A stretch of DNA of 64,000 bases from Streptomyces genisteinicus (GCF_014489615.1 NZ_CP060825.1:7567891-7631890); one strand, 5' to 3'; positions 17,028 to 25,665 are shown, counted from the stretch's first letter. A program made the numbers and translations. Notes: generated by a model not told the origin, from the letters alone.

Positions 17028-17295
17028 CGAGTACCGCCACGCGCCCCGCAGGGCCCGGCTCGGCGCGGCGCCCGCGGCGGAGGGGCCCCGTACCCCGGCC
17101 CGTGGCGTGCGCGACCGGCTCCCGGACGCCCGGGTCGAGGTCGCCTCCGCCCCCGGAGCGTCCCGGCAGCCCGCCCCGCCGGCCGATCCCTGAGCGGCCC
17201 GGCCACCCCGGCCCGGCCGACCGGGTCCGGCCACCCCGGCCACTTCGGGCCCGACCGCCGGCCACGCACACCCCCGAGCCCGGGGCGGGCGACGG

Positions 17296-18144
17296 TCAGC
17301 GGCTGAGTCCCCGGAACCGCCGCACGGCCAGCGGGAAGAACACCGCGACCAGCACGCAGGGCCAGGCGACGGCGAGGAGTTCCGCGTGCGTCGCGGCCCA
17401 GGAATCGCCCGCGGCCACCGGGTTGCCGAACAGACCGCGGACCGCGGTGGCCGTCGCCGACATCGGGTTCCACTCCACGACCGCGCCCAGCCACGACGGC
17501 ATCGACGCCGGGGAGGCGATGGCGTTGGACAGGAAGGCGACCGGCCACACCAGGATCTGCACGGCCTGCACCAGTTCCGGCCGGCCCGCGACCATCGCCA
17601 GATGGATGCCGGCCCAGAGCATCGCGAACCGCAGCAGCAGCAACAGCCCCACCGCGCCCAGGAACGCGGCGAACCCGCCGTGCCAGCGCCAGCCGATCAC
17701 CCACCCGACCGCGATCATCACGCCCAGTCCGACCACCGACTGCAGCATGTCGGCGACGCTCCGCCCGACCAGGATGGCGCCGGACGCCATCGGCATCGTC
17801 CGGAACCGGTCGACGACGCCCTTGCCCAGGTCCTGGGTCACGGCGAGCATCGTGGCCTCCAGGCCGAAGGCCATGGTCATGGTGAGCATGCCGGGCACCA
17901 GGTACTCCGTGAACTCACCGTCGACACCCCGCCCGCCGCCGATCAGGTAGCTGAACATCAGCAGCATCATCACCGGGAAGGCCAGCCCGACGACCACCTG
18001 CACGGGCTGGCGTGCCCAGTGGGCCAGCTCGCGCCGGGTCATGGTCCAGGAGTCGACCACCGCCCACCGCAGCCCGGACACGCCGGTGCCCGTGGCGGGC
18101 GCCGGCACGGCGCCTGTCGGCTTCACGTCCTGTGCCAAGCTCAT
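17296..18144 (-). CDS. ABC-2 type transporter permease (DrrB-like)
   Basis: 282 residues beginning MSLAQDVKPTGA. About six hydrophobic segments follow a cytoplasmic N-terminus (MTRRELAHWARQPVQVV). The ABC-2 motif region (LVPGMLTMTMAFGLEATMLA and the short helix before FRTMPM) is typical of daunorubicin-resistance DrrB permeases. It forms an exporter with the ATPase encoded just upstream; the ATPase stop overlaps this ATG (ATGA). The substrate could be a drug, lipid or natural product. No biosynthetic genes are adjacent. Confidence 0.9.
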   Translation of the reverse strand: MSLAQDVKPTGAVPAPATGTGVSGLRWAVVDSWTMTRRELAHWARQPVQVVVGLAFPVMMLLMFSYLIGGGRGVDGEFTEYLVPGMLTMTMAFGLEATMLAVTQDLGKGVVDRFRTMPMASGAILVGRSVADMLQSVVGLGVMIAVGWVIGWRWHGGFAAFLGAVGLLLLLRFAMLWAGIHLAMVAGRPELVQAVQILVWPVAFLSNAIASPASMPSWLGAVVEWNPMSATATAVRGLFGNPVAAGDSWAATHAELLAVAWPCVLVAVFFPLAVRRFRGLSR

Positions 18145-19079
18145 GCCGCCTCCTCCTTCGTCAGGTGCATGAACACCTCGTCGAGCGTGGGCCGCCGCAC
18201 CGCGACGTCCTCCGCCTCGATCCCGGCCGCCTGAAGTGCCCGCACGGTCGCGGTCAGCGCGGCCATCCGGTCGCCGACCGGGGAGCTGACGAGCCGTCGG
18301 GCCTCGTCCACCGTCGCCTCCCCGGGCAGCAGCGACGCGGCCCGGGCCAGCCCCTCCGGGTCGCGCAGGACCACGTCGACGCGGTCGCCGCCCGTCATGG
18401 TCTTCAGCTCGTCCGCCGTGCCCTGGGCGATCACCCGACCGTGGTGGACCACCGCGATCCGGTCGGCCAGCTGATCGGCCTCCTCCAGGTACTGGGTGGT
18501 CAGAAGCACGGTCGTGCCGCCCCCGACCAGTGCGCGGACCGAGTTCCACACCTCCGTGCGGCCGCGGGGGTCCAGTCCCGTGGTGGGCTCGTCGAGGAAG
18601 AGCACCTCCGGTTCGCAGATGAGGGAGGCCGCGAGGTCGAGCCGCCTCCGCATCCCGCCGCTGTACTGCCTGACCGCCTTCGTCCCGGTGTCGGCCAGCC
18701 CGAACCGGTCCAGCAGTTCACCGGCGCGGGTCCGCGCCCCGCGCGCTCCCAGATGGTGCAGGCGGCCGAACATCTCCAGGTTCTGACGCCCGCTCAGCTC
18801 CTCGTCGACGGCCGCGTTCTGGCCGAGCAGCCCGATCCGGGAGCGGACCTGCGCGGGGTGGCGCCGGGCGTCGATCCCCGCCACCTCCACGCGGCCCTCG
18901 TCGGGGCGCAGCAGCGTCGACATGACGCGGACCGCGGTGGTCTTGCCCGCGCCGTTCGGGCCGAGCACCGCCTGCACCGTGCCCCGGGCGACAGTGAGCC
19001 CCAGGCCGTCCAGCGCCTGCTTGTCCCCGTATCTCTTCCGCAGTCCTTCGACGACGATCGCCGGATCGCGCTCACTCAC
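18141..19079 (-). CDS. ABC transporter ATP-binding protein (DrrA-like)
   Basis: 312 residues. I chose the GTG at 19079 because a perfect GGAGGAGA ribosome site precedes it. Walker A is GPNGAGKTT, the signature YSGGMRRRLDLA, Walker B LFLDEPTTGLD and the switch His is in LLTTQYLEEADQLADRI. The C-terminal ~90 residues are the DrrA-type extension (DELKTMTGGDRVDVVL to PTLDEVFMHLT). First gene of a two-gene exporter operon controlled from the region with two palindromes just upstream. Confidence 0.92.
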   Translation of the reverse strand: MSERDPAIVVEGLRKRYGDKQALDGLGLTVARGTVQAVLGPNGAGKTTAVRVMSTLLRPDEGRVEVAGIDARRHPAQVRSRIGLLGQNAAVDEELSGRQNLEMFGRLHHLGARGARTRAGELLDRFGLADTGTKAVRQYSGGMRRRLDLAASLICEPEVLFLDEPTTGLDPRGRTEVWNSVRALVGGGTTVLLTTQYLEEADQLADRIAVVHHGRVIAQGTADELKTMTGGDRVDVVLRDPEGLARAASLLPGEATVDEARRLVSSPVGDRMAALTATVRALQAAGIEAEDVAVRRPTLDEVFMHLTKEEAA

Positions 19080-19105
19080 GGCGTTCTCCTCCGCACCATG
19101 CTGGC

Positions 19106-19121
19106 TAATCAAACTTGACTA
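19106..19121. promoter_or_regulatory. Operator-like palindrome 1 upstream of the DrrAB-type operon
   Basis: TAATCAAACTTGACTA, an imperfect 16-bp palindrome with a TCAA-AC-TTGA core (19109-19118), 27 bases before the DrrA-like GTG. The size suits a TetR-type repressor. No regulator gene lies beside it. Confidence 0.6.
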
Positions 19122-19151
19122 CCTTGGGAAGGTAGCGCACACCCCGAGCAT

Positions 19152-19167
19152 TGGTCAAACTTGATTA
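19152..19167. promoter_or_regulatory. Operator-like palindrome 2 upstream of the DrrAB-type operon
   Basis: The same TCAAACTTGA core (19155-19164), with flanks matching copy 1 in mirror fashion (ATTA at its right where copy 1 has TAAT at its left). The cores are 46 bases apart start to start. Two such boxes around a promoter indicate dual-site repression. Confidence 0.6.
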
Positions 19168-19195
19168 CCCTTGCTGTCGTGACGCCGTCCGGCCG

Positions 19196-19231
19196 CCGTG
19201 CCGACGGCTCCGGCCGTGCCGACGGCTCCGA
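19196..19231. repeat. 18-bp tandem duplication
   Basis: Two adjacent copies of CCGTGCCGACGGCTCCGG, the second differing in the last base. They lie just beyond the operators and downstream of the FhuF-like gene's stop. Probably slippage. Confidence 0.6.
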
Positions 19232-19292
19232 CGGTGTCGGCGGCTGCGACCGCGCCGGCGACTTCGGCCCCGCGGCGGGCTGGGCCGCGTGG

Positions 19293-20003
19293 TCACCCGC
19301 GCTGCCGCGCGGCCTCCCGGTCCGTGAGGCAGCAGTCCCCGCACGTCGAGCCGTTCGGAGCGCGGTAGTAGAGGCAGCAACTGCGGCGGCGGAAGGCGAG
19401 ACCGGGGCCGGTGACGGTGCCCGTCCCCGCCAGCCGCCCGGTGCTCAGCAGCGTGGTCGTCAGACCGGTGAGCCGGTCCCGTACGGAAGGGTGGGACGTC
19501 AGGAGCACCTGGGCCGAACCCGCGAGCGCCGACGCGGCGTTGCCGTCGAGCAGGCGTGGGGCGACCTTGACGTCCAGACCGTCGCGCAGGGCCAGCAGAT
19601 GACCCATCACCTGGTCGTACAGGGCCGCCGCCGGATCCGGCAGGCGGTCGGCGTACCAGCCGGCCGGACGCGGCAGCCGCAGGGCCGGCCCGTCGTCCGC
19701 CCGCTGCAGTCCGCTCAGGTCGAGCACGATGCCGTGGAGCACCGCGCAGGCGAGGACCGGTGACCAGAGGCGAGCCGCGTGACCGAGCTGCGCTATGGAG
19801 ACGTCGATGCGCGGTTCGGTGGTGCGGTGGCGCCGTGCGACGGCTTCGGCGAGGTCGCCGAAGCCCCGCGCGTAGGCGTCGGCGACCGGATGCCAGCCGT
19901 CGCCCGGCCCGCCGGTGTGCAGGACGAAGAATCCCCCGATGCCCGCGACGTCGCGCAGGGCGTCGGCGACGTCCTCGGCGGCCGGCCGGCGGGTGGTGGT
20001 CAT
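19293..20003 (-). CDS. FhuF-like siderophore-iron reductase, [2Fe-2S] protein
   Basis: 236 residues starting MTTTRRPAAEDVADAL behind GGAAGGCGG. The C-terminus carries CC-x10-C-x2-C (CCLYYRAPNG, then CGDCC), the unusual [2Fe-2S] motif of FhuF, which reduces ferric siderophores in the cytoplasm to release iron. The upstream ~190 residues are helical with no other motif. The gene is alone: no siderophore receptor, ABC importer or IdeR/DmdR box was seen nearby. Confidence 0.85.
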   Translation of the reverse strand: MTTTRRPAAEDVADALRDVAGIGGFFVLHTGGPGDGWHPVADAYARGFGDLAEAVARRHRTTEPRIDVSIAQLGHAARLWSPVLACAVLHGIVLDLSGLQRADDGPALRLPRPAGWYADRLPDPAAALYDQVMGHLLALRDGLDVKVAPRLLDGNAASALAGSAQVLLTSHPSVRDRLTGLTTTLLSTGRLAGTGTVTGPGLAFRRRSCCLYYRAPNGSTCGDCCLTDREAARQRG

Positions 20004-20196
20004 ACGGCATGCCGCCTTCCGGTCGCGGTGCGCGCCCCACGGTCCGTCCCGGGGCGCAGCGGCAGCATAGAGCGGGCGGAGCCGCCGGCGGGCGGGGTGG
20101 TGGTCCGTCAGCCGCCCGCAGGACCGGAACCCGCCGCCGGGACCCGCCGGGGACTGTGCGTGCCGCTCTGCCGGCATGTCCGCTCCGCCTCCGGTG

Positions 20197-20550
20197 TCAG
20201 CCGGCGTCGGGCACCTCGACGACGTTGCCCTCCTCGTCGACCGTGTGGGTGCGCCAGTACACGTCCCACGTGTCGTCGGTCTTGAGCGGCACCTTGCCCT
20301 CCGGGTAGCGGGTGTAGCCGTCCGGGACCTTCTCGCCCTCCTCCACGCACGCGGAGCCGGTCGAGCCGACGGCGAGGACGGGATACTCGCCGCCGGCGCA
20401 GATGTCGTCCTGGAAGGAGAGGCCGGAGCAGCCGGTGAGGACCACCGCCGCGGCTGCTCCCACCAGCGCGGTGACCGCCGCGCCGCGCGTCCGGCGGCGC
20501 CGGGAGGGGGGCGCGGCGGGACGGGGGAGGGGGGTCGGGGCACTGGTCAC
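20197..20550 (-). CDS. Small lipoprotein (SCO0607 family)
   Basis: 117 residues. An Arg-rich N-region and hydrophobic stretch end in a lipobox (VVLTGC, Cys at ~41), giving a mature protein of ~77 residues with a Cys pair (DDICAGG, GSACVEEG) and a sequence EKVPDGYTRYPEGKVP. This resembles the family named after SCO0607 of S. coelicolor; its function is unknown. It should be anchored to the outer face of the membrane. Confidence 0.85.
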   Translation of the reverse strand: MTSAPTPLPRPAAPPSRRRRTRGAAVTALVGAAAAVVLTGCSGLSFQDDICAGGEYPVLAVGSTGSACVEEGEKVPDGYTRYPEGKVPLKTDDTWDVYWRTHTVDEEGNVVEVPDAG

Positions 20551-20612
20551 GGTCGTCTCCTGTCGGCTGGTCGGTCCGTGGCCCCACTCTCGCCCGCCAT
20601 GATCGGCGGAGC

Positions 20613-20630
20613 CTGAGTACGGCTACTCAG
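20613..20630. promoter_or_regulatory. Perfect inverted repeat upstream of the SCO0607-type lipoprotein gene
   Basis: CTGAGTA-CGGC-TACTCAG, 7-bp arms with a 4-base spacer, 63 bases upstream of the ATG. The symmetry and position suggest an operator for a dimeric regulator or a promoter element. I cannot name the regulator. Confidence 0.5.
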
Positions 20631-20803
20631 TCCGGTGCCCCCGCGTACACACCGCGAACTCGCGGCGGCTTCCCCGCAGGCGCGTCCGCGCCACGCGCCC
20701 GTCCCGCTTTGTCCGCGTCCGCCTGCGTCGCTTGCCCCGCGTCGGCCTGCGGCGGGGGAGGTCCGCCGGCGCCGGGAGGAGTCCCGACCCGGGCGACCGA
20801 GGG

Positions 20804-21382
20804 TCACGCGTGCCGGGCGGGCCGGTAGACGAGTTCCTGGATGCGGCCGTCGAGAGTCCGCTGCCCGAGCAGTTCGAGATCGAAGTCCGCCGCGTCCCGG
20901 AAGACCGGGTCCACCCCCGTCCGGCCGGTGATCACGGGGAAGAGCGTCACCTGCACGCGGTCGACCAGACCTGCCGCCATCAGCGCCCGGTTCATCGCCA
21001 GGCTGCCGTGCGAGCGCAACGGCACCGCCGACTGCTCCTTGAGCTGGGCCACGACGTCGACGGCGTCACCGCCCACCAGGTCCGCGTCCGGCCAGTCGAG
21101 CGGTCCTTCCAGCGTGCTCGACACCACCGTGGCCGGCAGGCTCCTCATCCGCTCGACCCAGGGGTCGCGCACCTCGGATCCCGGTCCGCTCGCGGCGAGC
21201 ATCCGCGCGAACAGCCGGTACGTGCGGGCGCCGAGGACCATCCGCTGCTCCTCGCCGTACTGGTCGAGACGGTGGGCGAGGAACTCCGGCCCCTGCTTGC
21301 CCCAGTAGCCGGTCCAGTCCCCGCCGGCGGCACCGAAGCCGTCGAGGCTGGAGAAGACGTCGAACGTGTAGGTGGCGGACAT
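20804..21382 (-). CDS. Dihydrofolate reductase family protein (RibD C-terminal-like)
   Basis: 192 residues. N-terminal SATYTFDVFSSLDGFGAA, then MVLGARTYRLFARML, LPATVVSSTLEGPLDWPDADLV, and GSLAMNRALMAAGLVDRVQVTLFPVITGRTG. This is the NADPH-binding RibD_C/DHFR-like fold common in Streptomyces. The substrate is unknown and there is no riboflavin operon nearby. Monocistronic. Confidence 0.9.
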   Translation of the reverse strand: MSATYTFDVFSSLDGFGAAGGDWTGYWGKQGPEFLAHRLDQYGEEQRMVLGARTYRLFARMLAASGPGSEVRDPWVERMRSLPATVVSSTLEGPLDWPDADLVGGDAVDVVAQLKEQSAVPLRSHGSLAMNRALMAAGLVDRVQVTLFPVITGRTGVDPVFRDAADFDLELLGQRTLDGRIQELVYRPARHA

Positions 21383-21567
21383 GGTGCTCTCCTCGCGTGC
21401 AGCCGTGCGTCCTCGCTGCGGTGGTGGGCTCTCACAGGGGCAGACCGGGGCACGCGGCGGAACTCATCGCCGCGTGCCTGGCCGCCGCGTGCACGGCCCG
21501 GAGGGCACCGCGCGGTTCGCCCGGCCGGGCTCCGGTGGCCGCCGGAATCCGGGGTACACGGCTCGGC

Positions 21568-21873
21568 ATGGCATCGAAGCGCGAACTCTTCAGGTCCTCG
21601 CGGGCGGCGCGCCAGCTGCGCCGGGTCCGCTCCCTCTACACGGGCGGGGTTCTGCTGTGGGCGGCGGCCGCCGCCTGGGCCGGGTGGCTCGATCCGGGGA
21701 GCCGTCAGATGTGGGTCTCCGTCGCGCTGCTGGCGGTGTTCTCCACGCTGCTGGTCACGTCCTCGGTGTGGCTGTGGCGTCTGAAGCCCGCGGCACGTCC
21801 GGCCCGCCGCGCCGGCCGCGCGGTGAAGGCGGCATCCCGCGTGGTGGCTGCTCCGCACCGCGCGAACGCCTGA
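21568..21873 (+). CDS. Small two-helix membrane protein
   Basis: 101 residues starting MASKRELFRSSRAARQL. A basic N-terminus is followed by two hydrophobic segments (GGVLLWAAAAAWAGWL and WVSVALLAVFSTLLVTSSVWLW) and a basic Ala/Arg-rich tail. Both termini should face the cytoplasm. I do not recognise a family. The start was chosen as the first ATG before the basic segment; no strong ribosome site precedes it. Confidence 0.65.
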   Translation: MASKRELFRSSRAARQLRRVRSLYTGGVLLWAAAAAWAGWLDPGSRQMWVSVALLAVFSTLLVTSSVWLWRLKPAARPARRAGRAVKAASRVVAAPHRANA

Positions 21874-22250
21874 CCGCTGCTGCGATCCTCCACCGGACGG
21901 ACCCGGACCCGGACCGACCCGGACCCGGACCGACCCGGACCCGGGTCCGGACCCGTCCGGCCGCCGCGGCCCGCTCCGGCGGCGGCCCCGCGCGACGCCG
22001 GGTGCCGCGGTCCGTCCGCCGCCCGGTGTCCGCCGTCGGGCGTCCGGCGCAGGGACACGGCCCTCCGCCGGGACGCCCGCCCGGCGCTCGCACGGCCCTC
22101 CGCGGCGCACGCACGGAGCGACGCCACCGACACGGCGGCAGCCGCCCGTACCGCCGCACAACCGCCGCTCCGACTGCCGGTGACGGCCCCCGAAGCCTCC
22201 TAACGTGCCGGTACGCCCCTCTTCCTGCAGGGCGAATCAGGAGGTTCACC
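21874..22250. other. Gene-free region with a 16-bp tandem repeat
   Basis: 377 bases. ACCCGGACCCGGACCG is repeated at 21901-21916, 21917-21932 and partly from 21933, ending in a perfect 16-bp palindrome at 21935-21950 (CCGGACCCGGGTCCGG). The array starts 28 bases after the membrane-protein stop and could act as a strong stem-loop terminator. The right part should hold the promoter of the small secreted peptide gene. Confidence 0.55.
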
Positions 22251-22466
22251 ATGAAGTACACGGATCACCCGGCTGTCGGGGGTGCCGCGGCCGCCGTCGC
22301 CGCGGCCGCGCTCGTCCTCGGCGGAGCCGGCGCCGCGTCCGCGGAGACGTCGGCCAAGCCGCAGCAGATCACCGCGGTGCAGCTGCAGACCCACCTCGCC
22401 GCCGCCGTCGAGCTGGAGCGCATGGCCGCGGCCTGTACGCCGGCCTGCGCCGGCCAGATCGTGTAG
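22251..22466 (+). CDS. Small secreted peptide, 71 residues, with a C-terminal CxxxC
   Basis: ATG behind an ideal AGGAGG. The protein has a Sec-type signal peptide (hydrophobic Ala/Val stretch ending GAASA-ET, likely cut at ~33), leaving ~38 residues that end in a helical LQTHLAAAVELERMAAA and then CTPACAGQIV. I do not recognise it. It is 31 bases from a Cys-rich protein gene with its own strong ribosome site, so the two form an operon. The size, secretion signal and terminal Cys pair suggest a secreted bioactive or redox-active peptide, but that is inference. Confidence 0.75.
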   Translation: MKYTDHPAVGGAAAAVAAAALVLGGAGAASAETSAKPQQITAVQLQTHLAAAVELERMAAACTPACAGQIV

Positions 22467-22497
22467 CAGCCCCCACGGGACCGATCAGGAGGTGGAG

Positions 22498-23007
22498 ATG
22501 AGCACCGCGGAACGTTCCGAGACCAGAACCTGGTGCCCCAGCGGCAAGGCCGACGCGCCGGAGGCGGTCGTCCTGGGCGTGCGGTCGGGGCAGGGCGGCG
22601 AAGTCGTGTACCTCGCCGACCCCGTACCGGCCCGGGACGTCCTCCCGGTCGTCCCGAAGGACGTCGAGCCGACCCGGGTGCTGCGCTTCGCGTCGCACTG
22701 CGTCAGCAACTGCCTGCACCGCAGGGGCAACGACTGCACCCTGGTGGAGCGCGTGACGGCGACGCCGGCCGACGAGAGCCGGAGCGTGCCGCGGTGCCAT
22801 CTGCGCAGCCACTGCAAGTGGTGGGAGCAGACCGGCGTGGACGGCTGCCGCCGCTGCCCGGCCGTCGCGACCACGGTCGTCGAGGGCGACGACCTCGGGG
22901 CACTGGTCGCCGACCCGGGGACCACCCGGGAGCAACTGGACGCCTGGATCGCGGCGGACCCCGCCCCGGCGCGAGGGGCGGACGCCACGGGGAGCCGCCC
23001 GGCCTGA
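22498..23007 (+). CDS. Cysteine-rich protein of unknown function (possible metal or Fe-S site)
   Basis: 169 residues, ATG behind AGGAGGTGG. Cysteines are clustered: WCPSG near the start, CVSNCLHRRGNDC (~68-80) and, at ~101-122, CHLRSHCKWWEQ plus GCRRCP. Spacing of the C-x3-C-x6-C and C-x5-C...C-x2-C type would suit a cluster or zinc site. No membrane segment or signal peptide, so it is cytoplasmic. It follows the small secreted peptide gene and may mature or sense that peptide. I recall similar Cys/Trp patterns in unnamed bacterial proteins but cannot assign a family. Confidence 0.75.
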   Translation: MSTAERSETRTWCPSGKADAPEAVVLGVRSGQGGEVVYLADPVPARDVLPVVPKDVEPTRVLRFASHCVSNCLHRRGNDCTLVERVTATPADESRSVPRCHLRSHCKWWEQTGVDGCRRCPAVATTVVEGDDLGALVADPGTTREQLDAWIAADPAPARGADATGSRPA

Positions 23008-23182
23008 CGGCCCCGCACCGGCGACCGCCGTGCCGGACGGAACCTCGTCCCGCGCGGCGGTCGCGCGCGTCGTCACCGCTCCCGGGGGCCCGGGCACCCC
23101 GCCTGACCGCAGGGTGCCCGCCCGGCGGCGCCCCTCACGGTCCCGTGGCCGCCAGATCGATCATGCGGTGCATCACCGGCCC

Positions 23183-23216
23183 GGGGATGCCGGGGTTCCG
23201 CACCCCCGGCACCCCC
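23183..23216. terminator. Bidirectional terminator between convergent genes
   Basis: Stem of GGGG-a-TGCCGGGG (23183-23195) with CCCCGGCA-c-CCCC (23204-23216), a single internal mismatch and an 8-base loop, placed between the ends of the Cys-rich gene (plus) and the repeat-protein gene (minus). Confidence 0.7.
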
Positions 23217-23224
23217 CAGAGGCT

Positions 23225-24643
23225 TCAGGCAGGAGTGCGCAGCAGCCCGACGAGCGCCGGAACCGACAGTGCCGGGTGGACCTCCGCCCAGTGCCGGACC
23301 GCGGCGTCCTCGTCGCGCAGCAGCCGTGCGGCCGCGCCAGACGACAGCCTCGGGTCCCGCGCCGCCCGGCCGCGCACCTCGTGGTCGGGATCGTGAGCGA
23401 ACCGTTCGACCAGGCCGGTCGTGGACGCCGGGTCGTCCAGGGCGAGTTGCCGCATCCGGGGATCGGGGTCCGCCGCGAACCGCAGCAGCCCCGCGCGAGG
23501 GAAGTTCCGGTGGCCGCGGGGCACATCGGGCTTCGACAGACTGCCGTTCCACCACCGCCACACCTCGAGCAGCATGGCGGGCGGCGCATCGTCGCAGGAC
23601 TCCGCGAGGAAGAGCCGGACCACGTCGTCCTCGTCCCGCGCGAGCCGTTCCACCACGTCCGGCGGCAGCCTCGCGGCCCGCGCGACGCTGCTGCGGAGCA
23701 GCGGGTAGACCGAGCCCGCCAGTCGCCGCATCTCCTCCGGATCACCGTGCCGGGCAAGGACCCACGGCACGTCCAGCCGCATTCCGGCAGGGTCGAAGTC
23801 CGGCGGCAGGGCGAGAGCACGCGACTCCTCGTCGAGCCCGGGATGGACGGACGCGGCGAGCCGCACCCGGGGCTCGCCGTCGGCCGCGAGCACCATGACG
23901 AGGTCGGTGTCCAGCCACGGGTTGCCGGCGAGCGCCAGCCGTATCTCCCGGTCCCCGTGCCGGACCAGTTCCTCGGCCAGCGCACGGTCCAGCCGGCAGC
24001 TCCCGGCCGCGGCCGGCCGGTCCAGCGCCTCGAACACTGTTCGTGACAGGGGGAGTTCCCGGTGCCGGCACAGCATTGCTTCGTTGCGGACGCCGGGATG
24101 CGGGTCCGCCTGCAGCGCCTCGCGTCCGGACGGCGGCAGGCATTCCCATGCGGGCCCGCAGGCAGCCGCCCGCACCGCTGCGACCGGGTCGGCGACGAGT
24201 GCGGTCAGCAGGCGTGGGGGCAGGCCGGGATGCTCCGCGGCGGCGGCGCGCACACCGGGCGAGGCGTCCTCCGCGAGTCGCACGTACCCCTCCGCGGTCA
24301 GACCGCGCTCGCGGCACCCGGCCGACGACGCGTACACGGCACGGCGCGCGGCCGACGGCTCGGCGAGCAGGAGCGCCGTCCACTGCTCCGCACTCATGTC
24401 CGGCCGGCCTTCGGCGAGACGGCTCCGCACGGTGCCATCTCGATGCCCGATCGCCGCCGCGACGACCGCGTCCGACCGCGCCCACCCCAGCGGGGCGTCC
24501 ACACCGTGGTCGAGCAGTCTGATCACCACGTCGTCCGGCGCCCCCCGGTTGAGTCCCAGCCCGTCGAGCCAGCCCCCGCGCACCCGCCACGGCAGCCCCG
24601 CCCCGTCCTCGAACAGCGCGTCCCACCCCTGATCCACGACCAT
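23225..24643 (-). CDS. HEAT/leucine-rich-variant (LRV)-like repeat protein
   Basis: 472 residues starting MVVDQGWDALFEDG. Most of the protein is a chain of ~22-25-residue helical repeats of the type LAEDASPGVRAAAAEHPGLPPRLL, LVADPVAAVRAAACG, HDPDHEVRGRAARDPRL and LRDEDAAVRHWAEVHPAL. The D-x-x-x-V-R core is typical of HEAT/LRV solenoids, which act as protein-binding scaffolds. Cys are few, so the Fe-S cluster of Azotobacter LrvA is not evident. Streptomyces have several such proteins of unknown role. Monocistronic. Confidence 0.8.
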   Translation of the reverse strand: MVVDQGWDALFEDGAGLPWRVRGGWLDGLGLNRGAPDDVVIRLLDHGVDAPLGWARSDAVVAAAIGHRDGTVRSRLAEGRPDMSAEQWTALLLAEPSAARRAVYASSAGCRERGLTAEGYVRLAEDASPGVRAAAAEHPGLPPRLLTALVADPVAAVRAAACGPAWECLPPSGREALQADPHPGVRNEAMLCRHRELPLSRTVFEALDRPAAAGSCRLDRALAEELVRHGDREIRLALAGNPWLDTDLVMVLAADGEPRVRLAASVHPGLDEESRALALPPDFDPAGMRLDVPWVLARHGDPEEMRRLAGSVYPLLRSSVARAARLPPDVVERLARDEDDVVRLFLAESCDDAPPAMLLEVWRWWNGSLSKPDVPRGHRNFPRAGLLRFAADPDPRMRQLALDDPASTTGLVERFAHDPDHEVRGRAARDPRLSSGAAARLLRDEDAAVRHWAEVHPALSVPALVGLLRTPA

Positions 24644-24918
24644 GTGGCCATCATGCCGCCCGACGCCGTGCCGCCCGACCCCGATCCTCTGCGGAGACGG
24701 CCCCGGAGGAACGGCCCTCACGGCCCCGGCGCGCGGCCCGCCCGGCCGTGCGGAAATCCGATGGGACGCCGCCGGGAAGACGTCTATGGTTGCCGGGTTC
24801 ACGATCCGCACGTCCCGAACGAGGTGTATTCCGATGACGGTCCGCGTCACGTCGGCCGGTTCCTCCCGGCCGTCCTCCGCACACACCCTGACCTCATCGC
24901 ACCCGAAGGACATCACTC

Positions 24919-25665
24919 GTGGATCTTCCACGCATCTTCACCATCCGTGAGAGCGGCCACCGCATCCACAACCCGTTCACCGAGGACAAGCTCGCCTCCC
25001 TGGGCCGCGCCCTGCGCCTGCCGCCGGGGACGCGGGTGCTCGACCTGGCCAGCGGCTCGGGCGAGATGCTCTGCACCTGGGCACGTGACCTCGGCTTCAC
25101 GGGCACGGGAGTCGACATCAGCACGGTCTTCACCGCACAGGCCCGCGCCCGCGCCACCGAACTCGGCGTGGCCGACCGTGTCACGTTCGTCCACGGCGAC
25201 GCGTGCGGGCACGTCGCGGACGAGCCGGTCGATCTCGCTGCCTGCGTCGGTGCCACATGGATCGGCGACGGCGTCGCCGGTACGGTGCGCCTGCTGGACC
25301 GCAGCCTGCGCCCCGGAGGCCTGATGCTGATCGGCGAGCCGTACTGGCTCCGCACACCGGCCGACCGGGAAACCGTGGAAGCCTGCCACGCCGCCGACGT
25401 GTCCGACTTCCTCCTGCTGCCGGAACTGATGGGACAGTTCGGCGACCTGGGGTACGACGTCGTCGAAATGGTGCTGGCCGACCAGGACAGCTGGGACCGG
25501 TACCAGGCGGCGCAGTGGCTCGCCATGCGCCGCTGGCTCGACGGCAACCCCGGCGACGAGTTGGCACCCCAGGTACGTGCCGAGCTCACCACCGGGCCCG
25601 CACAGTACGCGCGCCACGTGCGCGACCATCTCGGCTGGGGAGTGTTCGCGCTGATGAAGCGCTGA
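24919..25665 (+). CDS. SAM-dependent methyltransferase (class I)
   Basis: 248 residues from a GTG preceded by GAAGGA. Motif I is VLDLASGSGEML (~39-50), followed by TGVDIS, a FVHGDA segment and a VDLAACVGATW motif IV region. SAM is bound in a Rossmann fold; the acceptor is unknown (small molecule likely). The C-terminal DHLGWGVFALMKR is shared with a common actinobacterial methyltransferase group. Stands alone and ends in a very strong terminator. Confidence 0.9.
   Translation: MDLPRIFTIRESGHRIHNPFTEDKLASLGRALRLPPGTRVLDLASGSGEMLCTWARDLGFTGTGVDISTVFTAQARARATELGVADRVTFVHGDACGHVADEPVDLAACVGATWIGDGVAGTVRLLDRSLRPGGLMLIGEPYWLRTPADRETVEACHAADVSDFLLLPELMGQFGDLGYDVVEMVLADQDSWDRYQAAQWLAMRRWLDGNPGDELAPQVRAELTTGPAQYARHVRDHLGWGVFALMKR

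Noticed and set aside
19161..19763. Plus-strand frame at the place where a TetR regulator for the DrrAB operators would be expected
   Set aside because: No helix-turn-helix or helical ligand domain; most of it is antisense to the FhuF-like gene with its clear Cys motif.
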